DNA of 64,000 nt from contig JAEZJG010000016.1 in assembly GCA_023415795.1 (NCBI GenBank), forward strand, positions 88,850-152,849, read 5' to 3'. Shown here piece by piece: positions 8,758 to 18,349 of this stretch (within the stretch, counting starts at the first letter, position 1; each line of letters starts with the position of its first letter). The DNA comes from Bacillota bacterium. Lineage in GTDB: Bacteria > Bacillota > Clostridia > Christensenellales > SZUA-584. The position numbers and the translations under genes are program-made. The notes below the pieces were generated by a model. That model was not told the DNA's origin, searched no databases, and saw only the letters and a program-made list of their open reading frames with translations.

Positions 8758-9207
8758 ATGGACAAATGGGACAAGCGCTTTATGGATTTGACCGAAACCA
8801 TCGCCAAGTGGTCCAGCTGCTACAAGAACGACCGAAGCATCGGAGCCATCATCGTCCGAAACAAACGCATCATCACCACCGGATATAACGGAGCGCCGTC
8901 CGGCATCAAAAGCTGCAAGGAGAAGGGTGAGTGCCTTCGCCAGAAGCTGGGTATCGCGTCCGGCACGCGGCACGAGCTGTGTTATGCCATCCATGCCGAG
9001 CAGAACGCCATCATTCAGGCCGCCAAGCTGGGTGTCAGCATCGACGGCGCAACGCTCTACTGTACACACCAGCCTTGCGTCATCTGCTCCAAGATGATCG
9101 TAAACGCGGGCATCGTGCGTGTGGTGTACGCCCACCCCTACCCCGACGATTTTTCTCAGGAAATATTCAACGAAGCGGGCGTAGAGCTGATCCATTTCAA
9201 GGCATAG
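8758..9207 (+). CDS. dCMP / ComE-type cytidine deaminase
   Basis: 149 residues from ATG 8758 (AGGGG site eight bases upstream). The zinc and catalytic motif HAE is at 79-81 and PCVIC, the second and third zinc ligands, at 106-110. The insert between the N-terminal strand pair and HAE (SCKEKGECLRQKLGIASGTRHE) is typical of dCMP deaminases, which make dUMP for thymidylate synthesis. The gene stands alone between the divergent groESL operon and the topoisomerase genes. About 230 bases upstream (8530-8757) are AT-rich, and I see only the groESL promoter there. Confidence 0.92.
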   Translation: MDKWDKRFMDLTETIAKWSSCYKNDRSIGAIIVRNKRIITTGYNGAPSGIKSCKEKGECLRQKLGIASGTRHELCYAIHAEQNAIIQAAKLGVSIDGATLYCTHQPCVICSKMIVNAGIVRVVYAHPYPDDFSQEIFNEAGVELIHFKA

Positions 9208-9384
9208 ACCGACGCTTTAATGAATCGGCATAGCTCGCTTTGATTCTATGATAGTACGGATAACCACAAACATTTGTTCTTGTATTTCAAATTTATCTAT
9301 TGATAAAAAAAGGTGTTTGGGGTAGTATAATGTGGTGTATTCGTGTGAATGCACTATATTTTGTGATGCAATGAAGGGGGCGCT

Positions 9385-11358
9385 ATGGCCAAGGAATACA
9401 GCGCAAGCGACATACAGGTGCTCGAAGGGCTGGACGCTGTCCGCAAACGTCCCGGCATGTACATCGGCTCCACCGGACTTAAGGGGCTGCACCATCTGCT
9501 TTGGGAGATCGTGGACAATGCCGTGGACGAAGCGGCGAACGGTTATGCCGACAAGATAAATGTTACACTGCACGACGACAACTCCGTAACCGTTGAGGAC
9601 AACGGACGCGGCATACCGGTGGGCATCCATCCCGAGAAGAAAGTTTCGGGCGTGGAGGTGGTTTTCACGCAGCTGCACGCGGGCGGCAAGTTTTCCAGCG
9701 ACGCCTACACGTATGCGGGCGGTCTGCACGGCGTGGGCGCATCCGTCGTGAACGCGCTGTCGCGCTGGCTGGTGGCCACCGTCTGTACGGGCGGCAAGAT
9801 ATATCAGCAGCGTTATGAGAGCAGCATGTCCAAAAGCGGCAAGCTCGAAAGTGGGCGTCCCATCACCAAACTGGAGGAGATCGGCGTCACCAAGAACCGG
9901 GGCAGCAAGGTCACGTTTATGCCGGACGACCGCGTGTTTGAAACGGTTGTGATGAGCCACGATACCGTCGCCTCTCACCTGCGCGTTATCTCGTTTTTGA
10001 CCAAGGGCGTAAAAATCACGCTGACGGATGAGCGCATTAAGAAGGACGGCCGTCCCAAGAAGGAGACCTTCGATTACGCGGGCGGCGTGGTAGATTTTGT
10101 GCAATATCTGAACGAGGAAAAGACGGTGCTGCACAAAACGCCCATCTATTTCGACGGTGAGCGCGGCGACATCAAGGTGGAGCTTGCGCTGCAATACAAC
10201 GACACCTACAACGAGAATATCGTATCATTTGTCAACAATATACCCACTCCGGACGGCGGCACGCACGTGTCCGGCTTCAAATCTGCCCATACCAAGGTGA
10301 TGAACGAATACGCGCGCATCGCGGGGCTGCTCAAGGAAAAGGAAGAGAACCTTGCGGGCGACGATTACCGCGAAGGTCTCACCGCTGTCATCAACGTGCG
10401 CATGAAGGACGCGCAGTTCGAGGGGCAGACCAAGGCCAAGCTGGGCAACACCGAGGTTAAAACCATCGTAGAGGGCATCGTGCAGGACAAGCTGTCGCTG
10501 TTTCTTGCCGATCTCAACAACACCGCCATCGCCACAGAGCTGGTGGGCAAGGCGGTCAACGCCGCCAAAGCGCGCGCAGCCGCCAACAAGGCCAAGAAGC
10601 TTGAGCGCCAGCGCAGCAAGCTGGAAGGCGCGCCGCTGGTGGGCAAGCTCTCCAGCTGCACCGGGCGTGACGCCTCCAAGAACGAGCTTTTCATCGTGGA
10701 GGGCGACAGCGCGGGCGGCAGCGCCAAGCAGGGTCGTGACCGCAAGTTTCAGGCGATACTCCCGCTGCGCGGCAAGCCTCTCAACGTGGAGAAAAAGCGG
10801 CTGGATCAGGTGATCGAGAACGAGGAATTCCGTTCCATCATCACCGCTCTGGGCACCGGCTTCGACGGCGATTACGAGGAGTCTTCGCTTAAATATCACA
10901 AGATCATCATACTCGCGGACGCGGATCAGGACGGCGCTCACATACGCGCCATACTGCTGACGTTCTTCTACCGCTACTTCCGTGATCTGCTGACGGCGGG
11001 TCACATCTACATAGGCCGCCCCCCGCTGTACCGTGTGCACAAGGGCGGCAAGTCGATATATGCTTACACGGACGCTGAGCTCAAGGCCGCGCAGCACAGC
11101 CTGGGCAAGGATGCCAATGTCCAGAGGTACAAAGGCCTTGGCGAGATGAACCCGGAGCAGCTGTGGGAAACCACGATGAACCCGGTGGGGCGCAAGCTGT
11201 TCCGCGTGGATCTGGACGACGCCGCCGAAGCGGAGCGTCTTGTCACGCTGCTGATGGGCGACAAGGCGGAGCCGCGCAAGCTGTATATCTCGGAACACGC
11301 CAACTTCAATAAAGAAGACAGTTTTTACAAGGAAAAGGTGAGCGGCAATGTCCAATAA
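9385..11358 (+). CDS. Type IIA DNA topoisomerase, B subunit (GyrB/ParE)
   Basis: 657 residues. The GHKL ATPase has N45 in EIVDNAVDEA, DNGRGIP and GGLHGVGASVVNALS. The transducer follows, and the TOPRIM domain has EGDSAGGSAKQGRD near 438 and DADQDGAH near 511. The last about 20 residues (HANFNKEDSFYKEKVSGNVQ) differ from the usual GyrB end. It pairs with the A-subunit gene, which overlaps it by 11 bases. Whether the pair is gyrase or topoisomerase IV cannot be settled from the B subunit; length fits ParE, but the A subunit carries a GyrA-box-like motif. Confidence 0.95.
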   Translation: MAKEYSASDIQVLEGLDAVRKRPGMYIGSTGLKGLHHLLWEIVDNAVDEAANGYADKINVTLHDDNSVTVEDNGRGIPVGIHPEKKVSGVEVVFTQLHAGGKFSSDAYTYAGGLHGVGASVVNALSRWLVATVCTGGKIYQQRYESSMSKSGKLESGRPITKLEEIGVTKNRGSKVTFMPDDRVFETVVMSHDTVASHLRVISFLTKGVKITLTDERIKKDGRPKKETFDYAGGVVDFVQYLNEEKTVLHKTPIYFDGERGDIKVELALQYNDTYNENIVSFVNNIPTPDGGTHVSGFKSAHTKVMNEYARIAGLLKEKEENLAGDDYREGLTAVINVRMKDAQFEGQTKAKLGNTEVKTIVEGIVQDKLSLFLADLNNTAIATELVGKAVNAAKARAAANKAKKLERQRSKLEGAPLVGKLSSCTGRDASKNELFIVEGDSAGGSAKQGRDRKFQAILPLRGKPLNVEKKRLDQVIENEEFRSIITALGTGFDGDYEESSLKYHKIIILADADQDGAHIRAILLTFFYRYFRDLLTAGHIYIGRPPLYRVHKGGKSIYAYTDAELKAAQHSLGKDANVQRYKGLGEMNPEQLWETTMNPVGRKLFRVDLDDAAEAERLVTLLMGDKAEPRKLYISEHANFNKEDSFYKEKVSGNVQ

Positions 11359-13777
11359 CAACATGGAACTCATACCCAGCGACATCACGCCCGTTTCGAT
11401 GAGCGAAATGATGCACGACTCGATGATACCCTTTGCCGAGTACGTTATCATGGATCGCGCTCTGCCGCGCGTTGAGGATGGGCTAAAGCCCGTGCAGCGG
11501 CGCATACTCTATACAATGCTGGAGCTGGGGCTCACGCCCGATAAGCCGCACAGAAAATCGGCGCGTATCGTGGGCGACTGCCTCGGTAAATACCACCCCC
11601 ATGGCGATTCGTCGGTATACGACGCAATGGTGCGCATGGCGCAGGATTTTGTGATGCGCGCGCCGCTGGTGAACGGTCACGGCAACTTCGGCAGCATGGA
11701 TGGCGATAGCGCCGCCGCGATGCGTTACACCGAGGCGCGGCTCTCCCCCATCGCCATGGAGCTGCTGGCCCACATCGAGAAGGACACCGTGCCGTTCTCG
11801 TTCAACTTTGACGATACGCTAAAGGAACCCAATCTGTTACCCGCACGCTTCCCCAACCTGCTGGTGAACGGCGCGTCCGGCATCGCGGTGGGGCTTGCCA
11901 CCAACATACCGCCGCACAACCTCGTTGAGGTGATCGACGGCGTGATTGCGCGCATCGATAACCCGGAGCTGTCGCTGGACGAGCTGATGCAGCGCATCCC
12001 CGGCCCCGACTTCCCCACCGGCGGCTATCTGCTGGGCATGGAGGGCTTGCGCGAGGCATACGAGACGGGGCGCGGCAAGATCGTGGTGCGCGCCAAAACC
12101 ACCATCGAAAAGGGCATCAACGGCAAGACAAACATCGTCATCAATGAGATGCCGTATCAGGTCAACAAGGCGGCTATGCTCACCAAGATACTGGCGGTGA
12201 CGGAGCAGAAGAAGGACATGTTCGCGGGCATTGCGGATATTCGCGACGAATCCGACCGCACCGGCATACGCGCCGTTATCGAGGTGCGTAAGGACTACGA
12301 CCCCAAGAAGATACTCAACTGTCTGTACAAATATTCCGACATGCAGGTGACGTTTGGCATCAATATGGTGTGCATTGCGGACGGTCAGCCCAAGCAGCTG
12401 CCGTTGATGAGCGTCATCGACCACTACATCGCGTTCCAGAAGGATATCGTGACGCGGCGTACACGCTACGATCTGGAGCGAGCCAAGCAGCGCGAGCATA
12501 TACTGGCCGGGCTCATCATCGCGGTGCAGAACATCGACGAGGTGATCCGCATCATCCGCGCTTCATCCTCCCCCAAGGAGGCGAAGGCTAAGCTGATGGC
12601 GCGTTTTGCGCTCTCCGATATTCAGGCGCAGGCGATTCTCGACATGCGGCTGGCTCGGCTCACCGCGCTGGAGATCGAATCGCTCCGCAAGGAATACGCG
12701 TTCATACTGGAAACCATCAAGCGGCTGGAAGCCATACTTGCTTCGGAGCAGCTGCTGATGCGCGTGATCACGAACGAGCTGACAGAAATCAAGGAAAGCT
12801 ACGGCGATAAGCGCCGCACCCGCATACTGACCACCAGCCACGAGGTGGAGATCGACGTGAACGAGTTCAAAACCGTGGAGGAGTGCGTCATCATACTGAC
12901 GCAGAACGATTTCCTCAAGCGTGTGAACCAAAAGTCTTATCAAAAATCTGCCCCTGCGGACGGCGAAGTTGTCAAGTGCATCCTCCCGTCGGCGACGGAT
13001 CTGCGCGTGCAGATTTTCACCAATCAGGGCAGCCTGTTCACGCTGCCGGTGACGGACATCCCCGAATGCAAGCTGCGCGACAAGGGCAAGCCGCTTGCCG
13101 CACTGCTGGCGGGCATCGCTCCGGGAGAGACTATCGCCGGAATGTTCTCCGTGCCCGGCTACGATGCGGAAACGCATGTGATATTCGCCACCAAAGGCGG
13201 GCTGATCAAGCGCACCAGCCTAGCGGAATACGATGTACGCAACAAGAAGATCGTCGCCTGCGGTCTTGCCGACGGCGACAGCATCATCTCCGTCCACATG
13301 CAGCAGGGCGAACGCGATTGGTTGATTATCACGCAGCAGGGCATGGGCATCCGCTTCTCCTCCGCTGACGTGTCCGTGATGGGACGCAGCGCCAAGGGCG
13401 TGAAGGCGGTTGCACTGGAGAAGGGCGACCGCGTGGTAATGGCGGCTCCTGTGGATACGGACGACGAAGTTGCGCTGTTCACCGACCTTGGCTATGCCAA
13501 GCTGACGCGCGTTACCGACTTTGAGGTGCAGCACCGTGGCGGCAAGGGCTTGAAGGCGATGCTGTTCCTCAAGAACGGCTCCACCGGCGCTACTGTGGCG
13601 GCAGCCTTCCCCGTCTCCGAGCCGTGCGGCATCATCGTGACGATGAAGACCGGACAGACTATCAGCCTGTCGTCCGAGCAGCTGGAGCGGCAGGACAGGG
13701 CGGCACGGGGCGCGTCTGCCGTGCTGGCTGTGCTGGGCGACAGCGTTATCGCCGCCGGAAAGTCGTTCCTGTCGTGA
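11348..13777 (+). CDS. Type IIA DNA topoisomerase, A subunit (GyrA/ParC)
   Basis: 809 residues. The DNA-cleaving tyrosine is Y127 in AAMRYTEARL, preceded by the winged-helix GDCLGKYHPHGDSSVYDA region where quinolone-resistance changes occur. The C-terminal beta-pinwheel contains MGRSAKGVKAV and then QHRGGKG at 728-734, close to the GyrA box (QRRGGKG) that wraps DNA in gyrase. This favours gyrase-like activity, but similar boxes occur in some ParC proteins. The start overlaps the B-subunit stop by 11 bases, so the subunits are translationally coupled. Confidence 0.95.
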   Translation: MSNNNMELIPSDITPVSMSEMMHDSMIPFAEYVIMDRALPRVEDGLKPVQRRILYTMLELGLTPDKPHRKSARIVGDCLGKYHPHGDSSVYDAMVRMAQDFVMRAPLVNGHGNFGSMDGDSAAAMRYTEARLSPIAMELLAHIEKDTVPFSFNFDDTLKEPNLLPARFPNLLVNGASGIAVGLATNIPPHNLVEVIDGVIARIDNPELSLDELMQRIPGPDFPTGGYLLGMEGLREAYETGRGKIVVRAKTTIEKGINGKTNIVINEMPYQVNKAAMLTKILAVTEQKKDMFAGIADIRDESDRTGIRAVIEVRKDYDPKKILNCLYKYSDMQVTFGINMVCIADGQPKQLPLMSVIDHYIAFQKDIVTRRTRYDLERAKQREHILAGLIIAVQNIDEVIRIIRASSSPKEAKAKLMARFALSDIQAQAILDMRLARLTALEIESLRKEYAFILETIKRLEAILASEQLLMRVITNELTEIKESYGDKRRTRILTTSHEVEIDVNEFKTVEECVIILTQNDFLKRVNQKSYQKSAPADGEVVKCILPSATDLRVQIFTNQGSLFTLPVTDIPECKLRDKGKPLAALLAGIAPGETIAGMFSVPGYDAETHVIFATKGGLIKRTSLAEYDVRNKKIVACGLADGDSIISVHMQQGERDWLIITQQGMGIRFSSADVSVMGRSAKGVKAVALEKGDRVVMAAPVDTDDEVALFTDLGYAKLTRVTDFEVQHRGGKGLKAMLFLKNGSTGATVAAAFPVSEPCGIIVTMKTGQTISLSSEQLERQDRAARGASAVLAVLGDSVIAAGKSFLS

Positions 13778-13824
13778 TATGACAATGTGATTCACCGCAC
13801 CATTGTTACGTTAAGGACTAAGAC

Positions 13825-13905
13825 CTTGGAGGCTCTGCCTCCAAGCCACCGCTCAAGGGACTCGTCCCTTGAGCGGTGGCTTGGAGAATGCTATACGGCA
13901 TTCTC
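13825..13905. repeat. Triple-hairpin intergenic repeat, copy 1
   Basis: Three consecutive palindromes. CTTGGAGGC/GCCTCCAAG lies at 13825-13845. A perfect 20-bp stem follows at 13841-13860 and 13865-13884 with a 4-base loop. GAGAATGC/GCATTCTC lies at 13884-13905. The same order of hairpins with similar bases (GAGGCTCTGCCTCC, CTCAAGGGA, AATGC) recurs at 48861-48937 and 50699-50777, so this is a dispersed repeat family. Here the last hairpin also serves as a terminator. Confidence 0.85.
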
Positions 13906-13910
13906 TTTTT
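13884..13910 (+). terminator. Intrinsic terminator of the topoisomerase operon
   Basis: GAGAATGC and GCATTCTC form an 8-bp stem followed by TTTTT at 13906-13910. It is the third hairpin of the repeat element, about 100 bases after the A-subunit stop. Confidence 0.75.
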
Positions 13911-13991
13911 AATTAACTTTTCGAGTTCTATATGCTGCTATTCTCCACCGTGAGGGATAATAATTGCAGACTCTGAAATCGTGGTGACAAC

Positions 13992-14348
13992 ATGCTGCAT
14001 TCATTCTCCTGTGCGTTCAAAGGCATCGTCAAAACACTCAAAACCGAGCGCAACATTCGGATCATGCTGGCCGCCTTTGTTCTCATCGTGACGGCAGGCT
14101 TGCTGTTTGACATCAGCGGTTCGGAGTGGACGGCCGTGCTCATTTGTTCCGGCGGGGTGCTGTCTCTCGAAATGGTAAACACCGCCATTGAAAGCGTGAC
14201 AGACCTCGTCACCACGCAGCGCCACCCGCTTGCTGCGAGAGCTAAAGACATCGCTGCCGGAGCGGTGCTTGTTTTCTCTCTTACCGCGTTTATCGTCGCT
14301 CTGGTTATCTTTTTACCGCATATCGTCAGGCTTTTTGGCAGCTTATAG
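13992..14348 (+). CDS. dgkA: Undecaprenol / diacylglycerol kinase (DgkA family)
   Basis: 118 residues, three membrane helices. The family signature EMVNTAIESVTDLV followed by KDIAAGAVLV is present; the Glu and Asn there hold the ATP-magnesium complex. In Gram-positive bacteria the enzyme phosphorylates undecaprenol, recycling the cell-wall lipid carrier. No strong ribosome site precedes the ATG. In many Firmicutes dgkA sits near ybeY and era; that is not the case here. Confidence 0.92.
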   Translation: MLHSFSCAFKGIVKTLKTERNIRIMLAAFVLIVTAGLLFDISGSEWTAVLICSGGVLSLEMVNTAIESVTDLVTTQRHPLAARAKDIAAGAVLVFSLTAFIVALVIFLPHIVRLFGSL

Positions 14349-14389
14349 CCCGCATCCGGCTATTTGTACACAAGTGCTTTGCACAGCAA

Positions 14390-14420
14390 GAAAAGAGGAC
14401 AGCTGTGCTCACCAGCTGCC
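14390..14420 (-). terminator. Possible terminator of the 2-oxoacid dehydrogenase operon
   Basis: On the minus strand GGCAGCTG and CAGCTGTCC can pair with a one-base bulge (14420-14397), followed by TCTTTTCTT. It lies about 50 bases after the E1 stop. The stem is imperfect, so this is tentative. Confidence 0.4.
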
Positions 14421-14470
14421 CCCAATAACAAGGAGATATATAAATATGTATGAAGCGTTTGCAGAGGCGA

Positions 14471-16942
14471 TTAGACGCCTTTTTTGTTGTTCTCCAGCTG
14501 CTCCAGCTCCGTAAAGTTGTGCTTTGCGGTATAGCCGGGAATGGGCGCTAACCGTTCGTGGTAAGCATCCACCAGCCAGAAAGCCTGCGGGAAGAAGTAA
14601 TCCTCCAGCTCGTGCGCCGGGGTAATCCAGTTCTTTGCACCCACCACGACGGGCGGTGCGTCCAGATAGTCGAACGCCAGCTCGGTAACGTTGCGGGCAA
14701 AATCGTTGAGGTGCGAGCCGCGCTCACAGGCATCGCCCGTGATGATGATGCGGCCGGTCTTCTTAACGGATTCAATCACCTTCTCGTAGTTGAACGGCAC
14801 AAGGCTTCGCGCGTCGATCACTTCGGCGCTGATGCCATGAGCCTTGAACATTTCGACAGCTTCCATCACGCGGTACAGCGTCGCACCCACAGACAGTATC
14901 GTCACATCGCTGCCGGTCACCTTCACATCCGGTTCGCCGATCTCGATTTCATAGGATTCCGCAGGAACGCCGCCCTGATGGAACTGCTCAGCCACATCGT
15001 AGATACGCTGGCTTTCGAGGAATATCACCGGATCGGTGCCGTTCAGCGCCGCCGCCATCAGGCCCTTCGCGTCGTACGGCGTGGCGGGGAACACCACTTT
15101 GAGACCGGGGATGTGCGTGCACAGTGCCGACCAATCCTGCGAATGCTGCGCGCCGTATTTGGAGCCGACAGACATGCGGAGCACACAGGGCATCTTGAGT
15201 ATGCCCGCGCTCATCGACTGCCATTTGCTCAGCTGGTTAAACACCTGATCCCCCGCGCGGCCCAAGAAGTCGGTATACATCAGCTCAACGATGGCACGTC
15301 CGCCAGCCATGGCATAGCCCACTCCGCTGCCCACGATGGCGCCTTCCGAGATGGGCGCGTTGAACAGCCGGTGGTAGGGCAGGCAATCGGCCAGCCCGCG
15401 ATAGACCGCGAACGGACCGCCCCATTCGCGCACGTCTTCGCCGTAGGATACGAGCGTGGGGTCTTCATAATACTTGTCAATGATGGCTTCAAATATGCCG
15501 TCACGGTACTGATAAACCTTGTTCTTGGATACCGGCTTGCCGTTCTCGTCGTAGGCAAAGCGCACCTTTTTGGCAAGCTGCTGCACACGGGCATTCTCTT
15601 CCTTGGGCTGCAGCACATCCGGCTTGCGCGTTGTATCCATGCTCTTCACATGTCCGTTGGAGAACATCATGTCCGCAATGATTTTGGGCGTTTTGTCGAG
15701 GTTCATGCGGGGCGACAGCTCGTCGTCCTTCGCCAGCTTAACAGCGTTTAGAATCTCGCCCTTCACATAGGCTTCAATAGCAGCCAGCTCGGCTTCCGTT
15801 GCCACCGCGGCTTTGGTCAGCTGGTCGCGGAAGGTGACGACTGAATCGTATTCCTTCCACATATCGACCTCTTCCTTGGAACGATAGGTGGATGCGTCGG
15901 ACGGACTGTGACCCGAGAAGCGGTAGGTGATGACGTCAAGCAGCACGGGGCCTTCGTGGTTTTCGATGATGCTGCGCTTGCGGCGGTACGCGTCGATCAC
16001 TGCCAGCGGGTTGTAGCCGTCCACGCGCTCCGCATGCATCTGGCTGGGCGTGATGCCCGCGCCCAAACGCGCCACTTCGCTGTACGCCATGGTTTCGCCG
16101 CAGGTTTGTCCGCCCATGCCGTAGAAGTTGTTGAATATGTTGAATATGATGGGCAGACCGCCCTTGTGCTCCTCGTCCCAGAGCAGCCGCAGCTGATCCA
16201 TCGCCGAGAAGTTCATCGCTTCGTAGACAGGGCCGCAGCCGATGCTGCCGTCGCCGATGTTGCAGATGACAAGGCCGTCCTTCTTGTTGACGCGTTTGTA
16301 CAGTGCCGCGCCCGTCGCGATATCCGCACTGCCGCCCACGAGGGCGTTGTTGGGGAAGATACCGAACGGAATGAAGAACGCGTGCATCGAGCCGCCGAGA
16401 CCGCGGTTAAAGCCCGTCTGCTTCGCCCAGATTTCCGCCAGCGTGCCATAGATTAGGAACTGTATTGCCATATCCTTGACGCTGGACGCTTTGGTCGTCT
16501 TCTCGATAACGGCAAACGTCTCGCCGCCGAAGAAGGTCTTCATGATGTTCATCAGCTCCACATCGGGCAGCTGCGCGATGGCCGAGAGACCCTTCGCTAG
16601 TATTTCGCCGTGGCTTCTGTGCGAGCCAAAGGTATAGTCGTTTATCGTGAGCCCGAACGCCTGACCCACATATGCCGCTTCCTGCCCGATGCCCAGATGC
16701 GCGGGGCCCGGCTGATTGTAGGCGATGCCTTCGTATTCGCCTGTGGTTTTCACGAGGTTGAGCATGGTCTCAAACTCGCGCACGATCAGCATGTCGCGGT
16801 ACATGCGCAGGAACTCTTCCTTGGTGAAGTTGCCCTTCTCGTCCGCAACGGTCTTCTGGTACACGTTCATCGGGATATCGCGGAAGCTGATTTTTCCCGG
16901 CTTTCTTTCCTTGTTAGGGTCAACGATTAAACACTTTGTCAT
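14471..16942 (-). CDS. 2-oxoacid dehydrogenase E1, alpha and beta subunits fused
   Basis: 823 residues, equal to an E1-alpha (about 1-430) joined to an E1-beta (about 460-823). The alpha half has the thiamine diphosphate motif GDGSIGCG ... NN near 230-265 and a phosphorylation-loop-like RFSGHSPSDAS segment. The beta half has SYGEDVREWGG, APISEGAIVGSGVGYAMAG and YTDFLGRAGDQVFNQ. It decarboxylates a 2-oxoacid (pyruvate, acetoin or a branched-chain oxoacid) and passes the acyl or acetaldehyde group to E2. It is last in the order E2-E3-E1. The fused form is less common than separate subunits; the acetoin/pyruvate-type branch is the likeliest, substrate uncertain. Confidence 0.93.
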   Translation of the reverse strand: MTKCLIVDPNKERKPGKISFRDIPMNVYQKTVADEKGNFTKEEFLRMYRDMLIVREFETMLNLVKTTGEYEGIAYNQPGPAHLGIGQEAAYVGQAFGLTINDYTFGSHRSHGEILAKGLSAIAQLPDVELMNIMKTFFGGETFAVIEKTTKASSVKDMAIQFLIYGTLAEIWAKQTGFNRGLGGSMHAFFIPFGIFPNNALVGGSADIATGAALYKRVNKKDGLVICNIGDGSIGCGPVYEAMNFSAMDQLRLLWDEEHKGGLPIIFNIFNNFYGMGGQTCGETMAYSEVARLGAGITPSQMHAERVDGYNPLAVIDAYRRKRSIIENHEGPVLLDVITYRFSGHSPSDASTYRSKEEVDMWKEYDSVVTFRDQLTKAAVATEAELAAIEAYVKGEILNAVKLAKDDELSPRMNLDKTPKIIADMMFSNGHVKSMDTTRKPDVLQPKEENARVQQLAKKVRFAYDENGKPVSKNKVYQYRDGIFEAIIDKYYEDPTLVSYGEDVREWGGPFAVYRGLADCLPYHRLFNAPISEGAIVGSGVGYAMAGGRAIVELMYTDFLGRAGDQVFNQLSKWQSMSAGILKMPCVLRMSVGSKYGAQHSQDWSALCTHIPGLKVVFPATPYDAKGLMAAALNGTDPVIFLESQRIYDVAEQFHQGGVPAESYEIEIGEPDVKVTGSDVTILSVGATLYRVMEAVEMFKAHGISAEVIDARSLVPFNYEKVIESVKKTGRIIITGDACERGSHLNDFARNVTELAFDYLDAPPVVVGAKNWITPAHELEDYFFPQAFWLVDAYHERLAPIPGYTAKHNFTELEQLENNKKGV

Positions 16943-16972
16943 GAGCGAACTCCTTCAAATAATTTCGTTATT

Positions 16973-18337
16973 CTACAGCTGGAAGATGGCTTCACGGAGC
17001 GCTTCGCACACCGTGGGATGCGGGAAAACCAGCTGCTTGATTTCGTTAATCGACATTTCCTTCTCGATCATCAGACCGGCGCCATAGATGATCTCCGATG
17101 CATACGAGCCGATCATGTGGACGCCGATCAGCTTACGCCACTTGTTGTCCACGACAATCTTCATGATGCCGTCGCCGCGCTCGTTCTCCGCAAGATAGCG
17201 CCCGGAGAAGTTCATCGGTATGGTTTTCACGGTGACATCCAGCCCCTTCTCCTTCGCCGATGCTTCTGTGATACCCACGCCCGCTACTTCCGGGCTGGTG
17301 TAGATGACCGCCGGAATCGCGGTGTAGCGCATTTTGTCCTTCACGCCCGTCATGTGGTTGACCGCCACCTCAGCTTCGCGGTATGCCGTGTGCGCCAGCA
17401 GCGACTGTCCATTCACATCGCCCGCCGCGTATACGTTGGGGATGTTGGTCTGCAGCGTATCGCTCGTCTTGATTGCGCCGCGCTCCGTCAGCACGCCGAT
17501 GGTCTCAAGACCAATGCCTTCCGACACAGGACGACGCCCGATGGACAGCAGCACCTTGTCGGCCTCAGCCGCCCCCGCATTGCCCTTGGCATCGGTATAC
17601 TCCACCTTGCCTGAAATGCCCGTTACGCGGCAGCCCAGCTGAAACTTGATACCCTTCTTGGCGAGGTTGCGCTTTAATATCTCAGCGATGTCCGAATCAA
17701 TCGGTCCGCCGATGGCATCCAGCATTTCGATAACAGTCACGTCTGAGCCGGCCGAATTGAAGTAGCTTGCCATCTCAAGCCCGATCACGCCGCCGCCGAT
17801 GACGACCAGCTTGGACGGAACCTCCGTCAAATCCAGCATCTCGCGGCTGGTCAGCACAAACCCTTGCTCCAGGCCTTCCTTCAAGCCGGGGATAGGCGGC
17901 ACAGCGGGAGCCGAACCCGTGGCGATGAGCAGCCGCTTGCCGACATAAGTCTCATTGCCATCCGTGACGGTGAAGCCCTCCTCCGTCTTGCCGGTGATGC
18001 GCGCAGCACCCTTCACGGCAGTGACGTGAGCGCCCTTTAATGTAGCTTCCACGCCGGAAACGAGTGCCTTAACCACCTTGTTCTTGCGGGCGATTACAGC
18101 GCTCTGATCCAGCCTTGCATCCGTCACCTTCACGCCGAACGCCTCGCCGTGAGCCGCGCCATCCTTGAGCTTTGCGGCATACAGCAGCGTCTTTGTGGGG
18201 ATGCATCCTTCGTTCAGGCACACGCCGCCAAAGCTGCGCTGTTCCAGCACCAGCGTTTTGAGCCCCGCGTGCCCCGCGCGCTCTGCGCCCAGATAACCGG
18301 CGGGACCGCCTCCGATCACGATCAGATCATATACCAT
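16973..18337 (-). CDS. lpdA: Dihydrolipoyl dehydrogenase (E3)
   Basis: 454 residues. FAD-binding GGGPAGYLGAERA lies near 9-21, the redox disulfide is C40-LNEG-C45, the NAD-binding GGGVIGLEMASYF is in the middle, and the catalytic HPTxxE is at H440-E445 near the C-terminus. It reoxidises dihydrolipoamide on E2 using NAD. It lies 12 bases after the E2 stop and 30 bases before E1, in one operon. No N-terminal lipoyl domain is present. Confidence 0.96.
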   Translation of the reverse strand: MVYDLIVIGGGPAGYLGAERAGHAGLKTLVLEQRSFGGVCLNEGCIPTKTLLYAAKLKDGAAHGEAFGVKVTDARLDQSAVIARKNKVVKALVSGVEATLKGAHVTAVKGAARITGKTEEGFTVTDGNETYVGKRLLIATGSAPAVPPIPGLKEGLEQGFVLTSREMLDLTEVPSKLVVIGGGVIGLEMASYFNSAGSDVTVIEMLDAIGGPIDSDIAEILKRNLAKKGIKFQLGCRVTGISGKVEYTDAKGNAGAAEADKVLLSIGRRPVSEGIGLETIGVLTERGAIKTSDTLQTNIPNVYAAGDVNGQSLLAHTAYREAEVAVNHMTGVKDKMRYTAIPAVIYTSPEVAGVGITEASAKEKGLDVTVKTIPMNFSGRYLAENERGDGIMKIVVDNKWRKLIGVHMIGSYASEIIYGAGLMIEKEMSINEIKQLVFPHPTVCEALREAIFQL

Positions 18338-18349
18338 GGTTGTCTCCTC

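Noticed and set aside
9300..9331. TTGATA and TATAAT before the topoisomerase genes as a promoter
   Set aside because: The spacer is 20 bases, too long for a standard sigma-A promoter; a real promoter may use only the TATAAT, so it was not listed.
10225..11505. A 426-codon minus-strand frame
   Set aside because: Antisense to the topoisomerase B and A genes; no homology seen.
13825..13905. Long palindromes as a possible phage attachment site or origin
   Set aside because: The same triple-hairpin plan recurs at two other intergenic sites in the window, and no integrase is near.
14446..14514. A short plus-strand frame starting MYEAFAEAIRRL
   Set aside because: It has AAGGAG before it but runs antisense into the end of the E1 gene and stops shortly after; no support as a gene.
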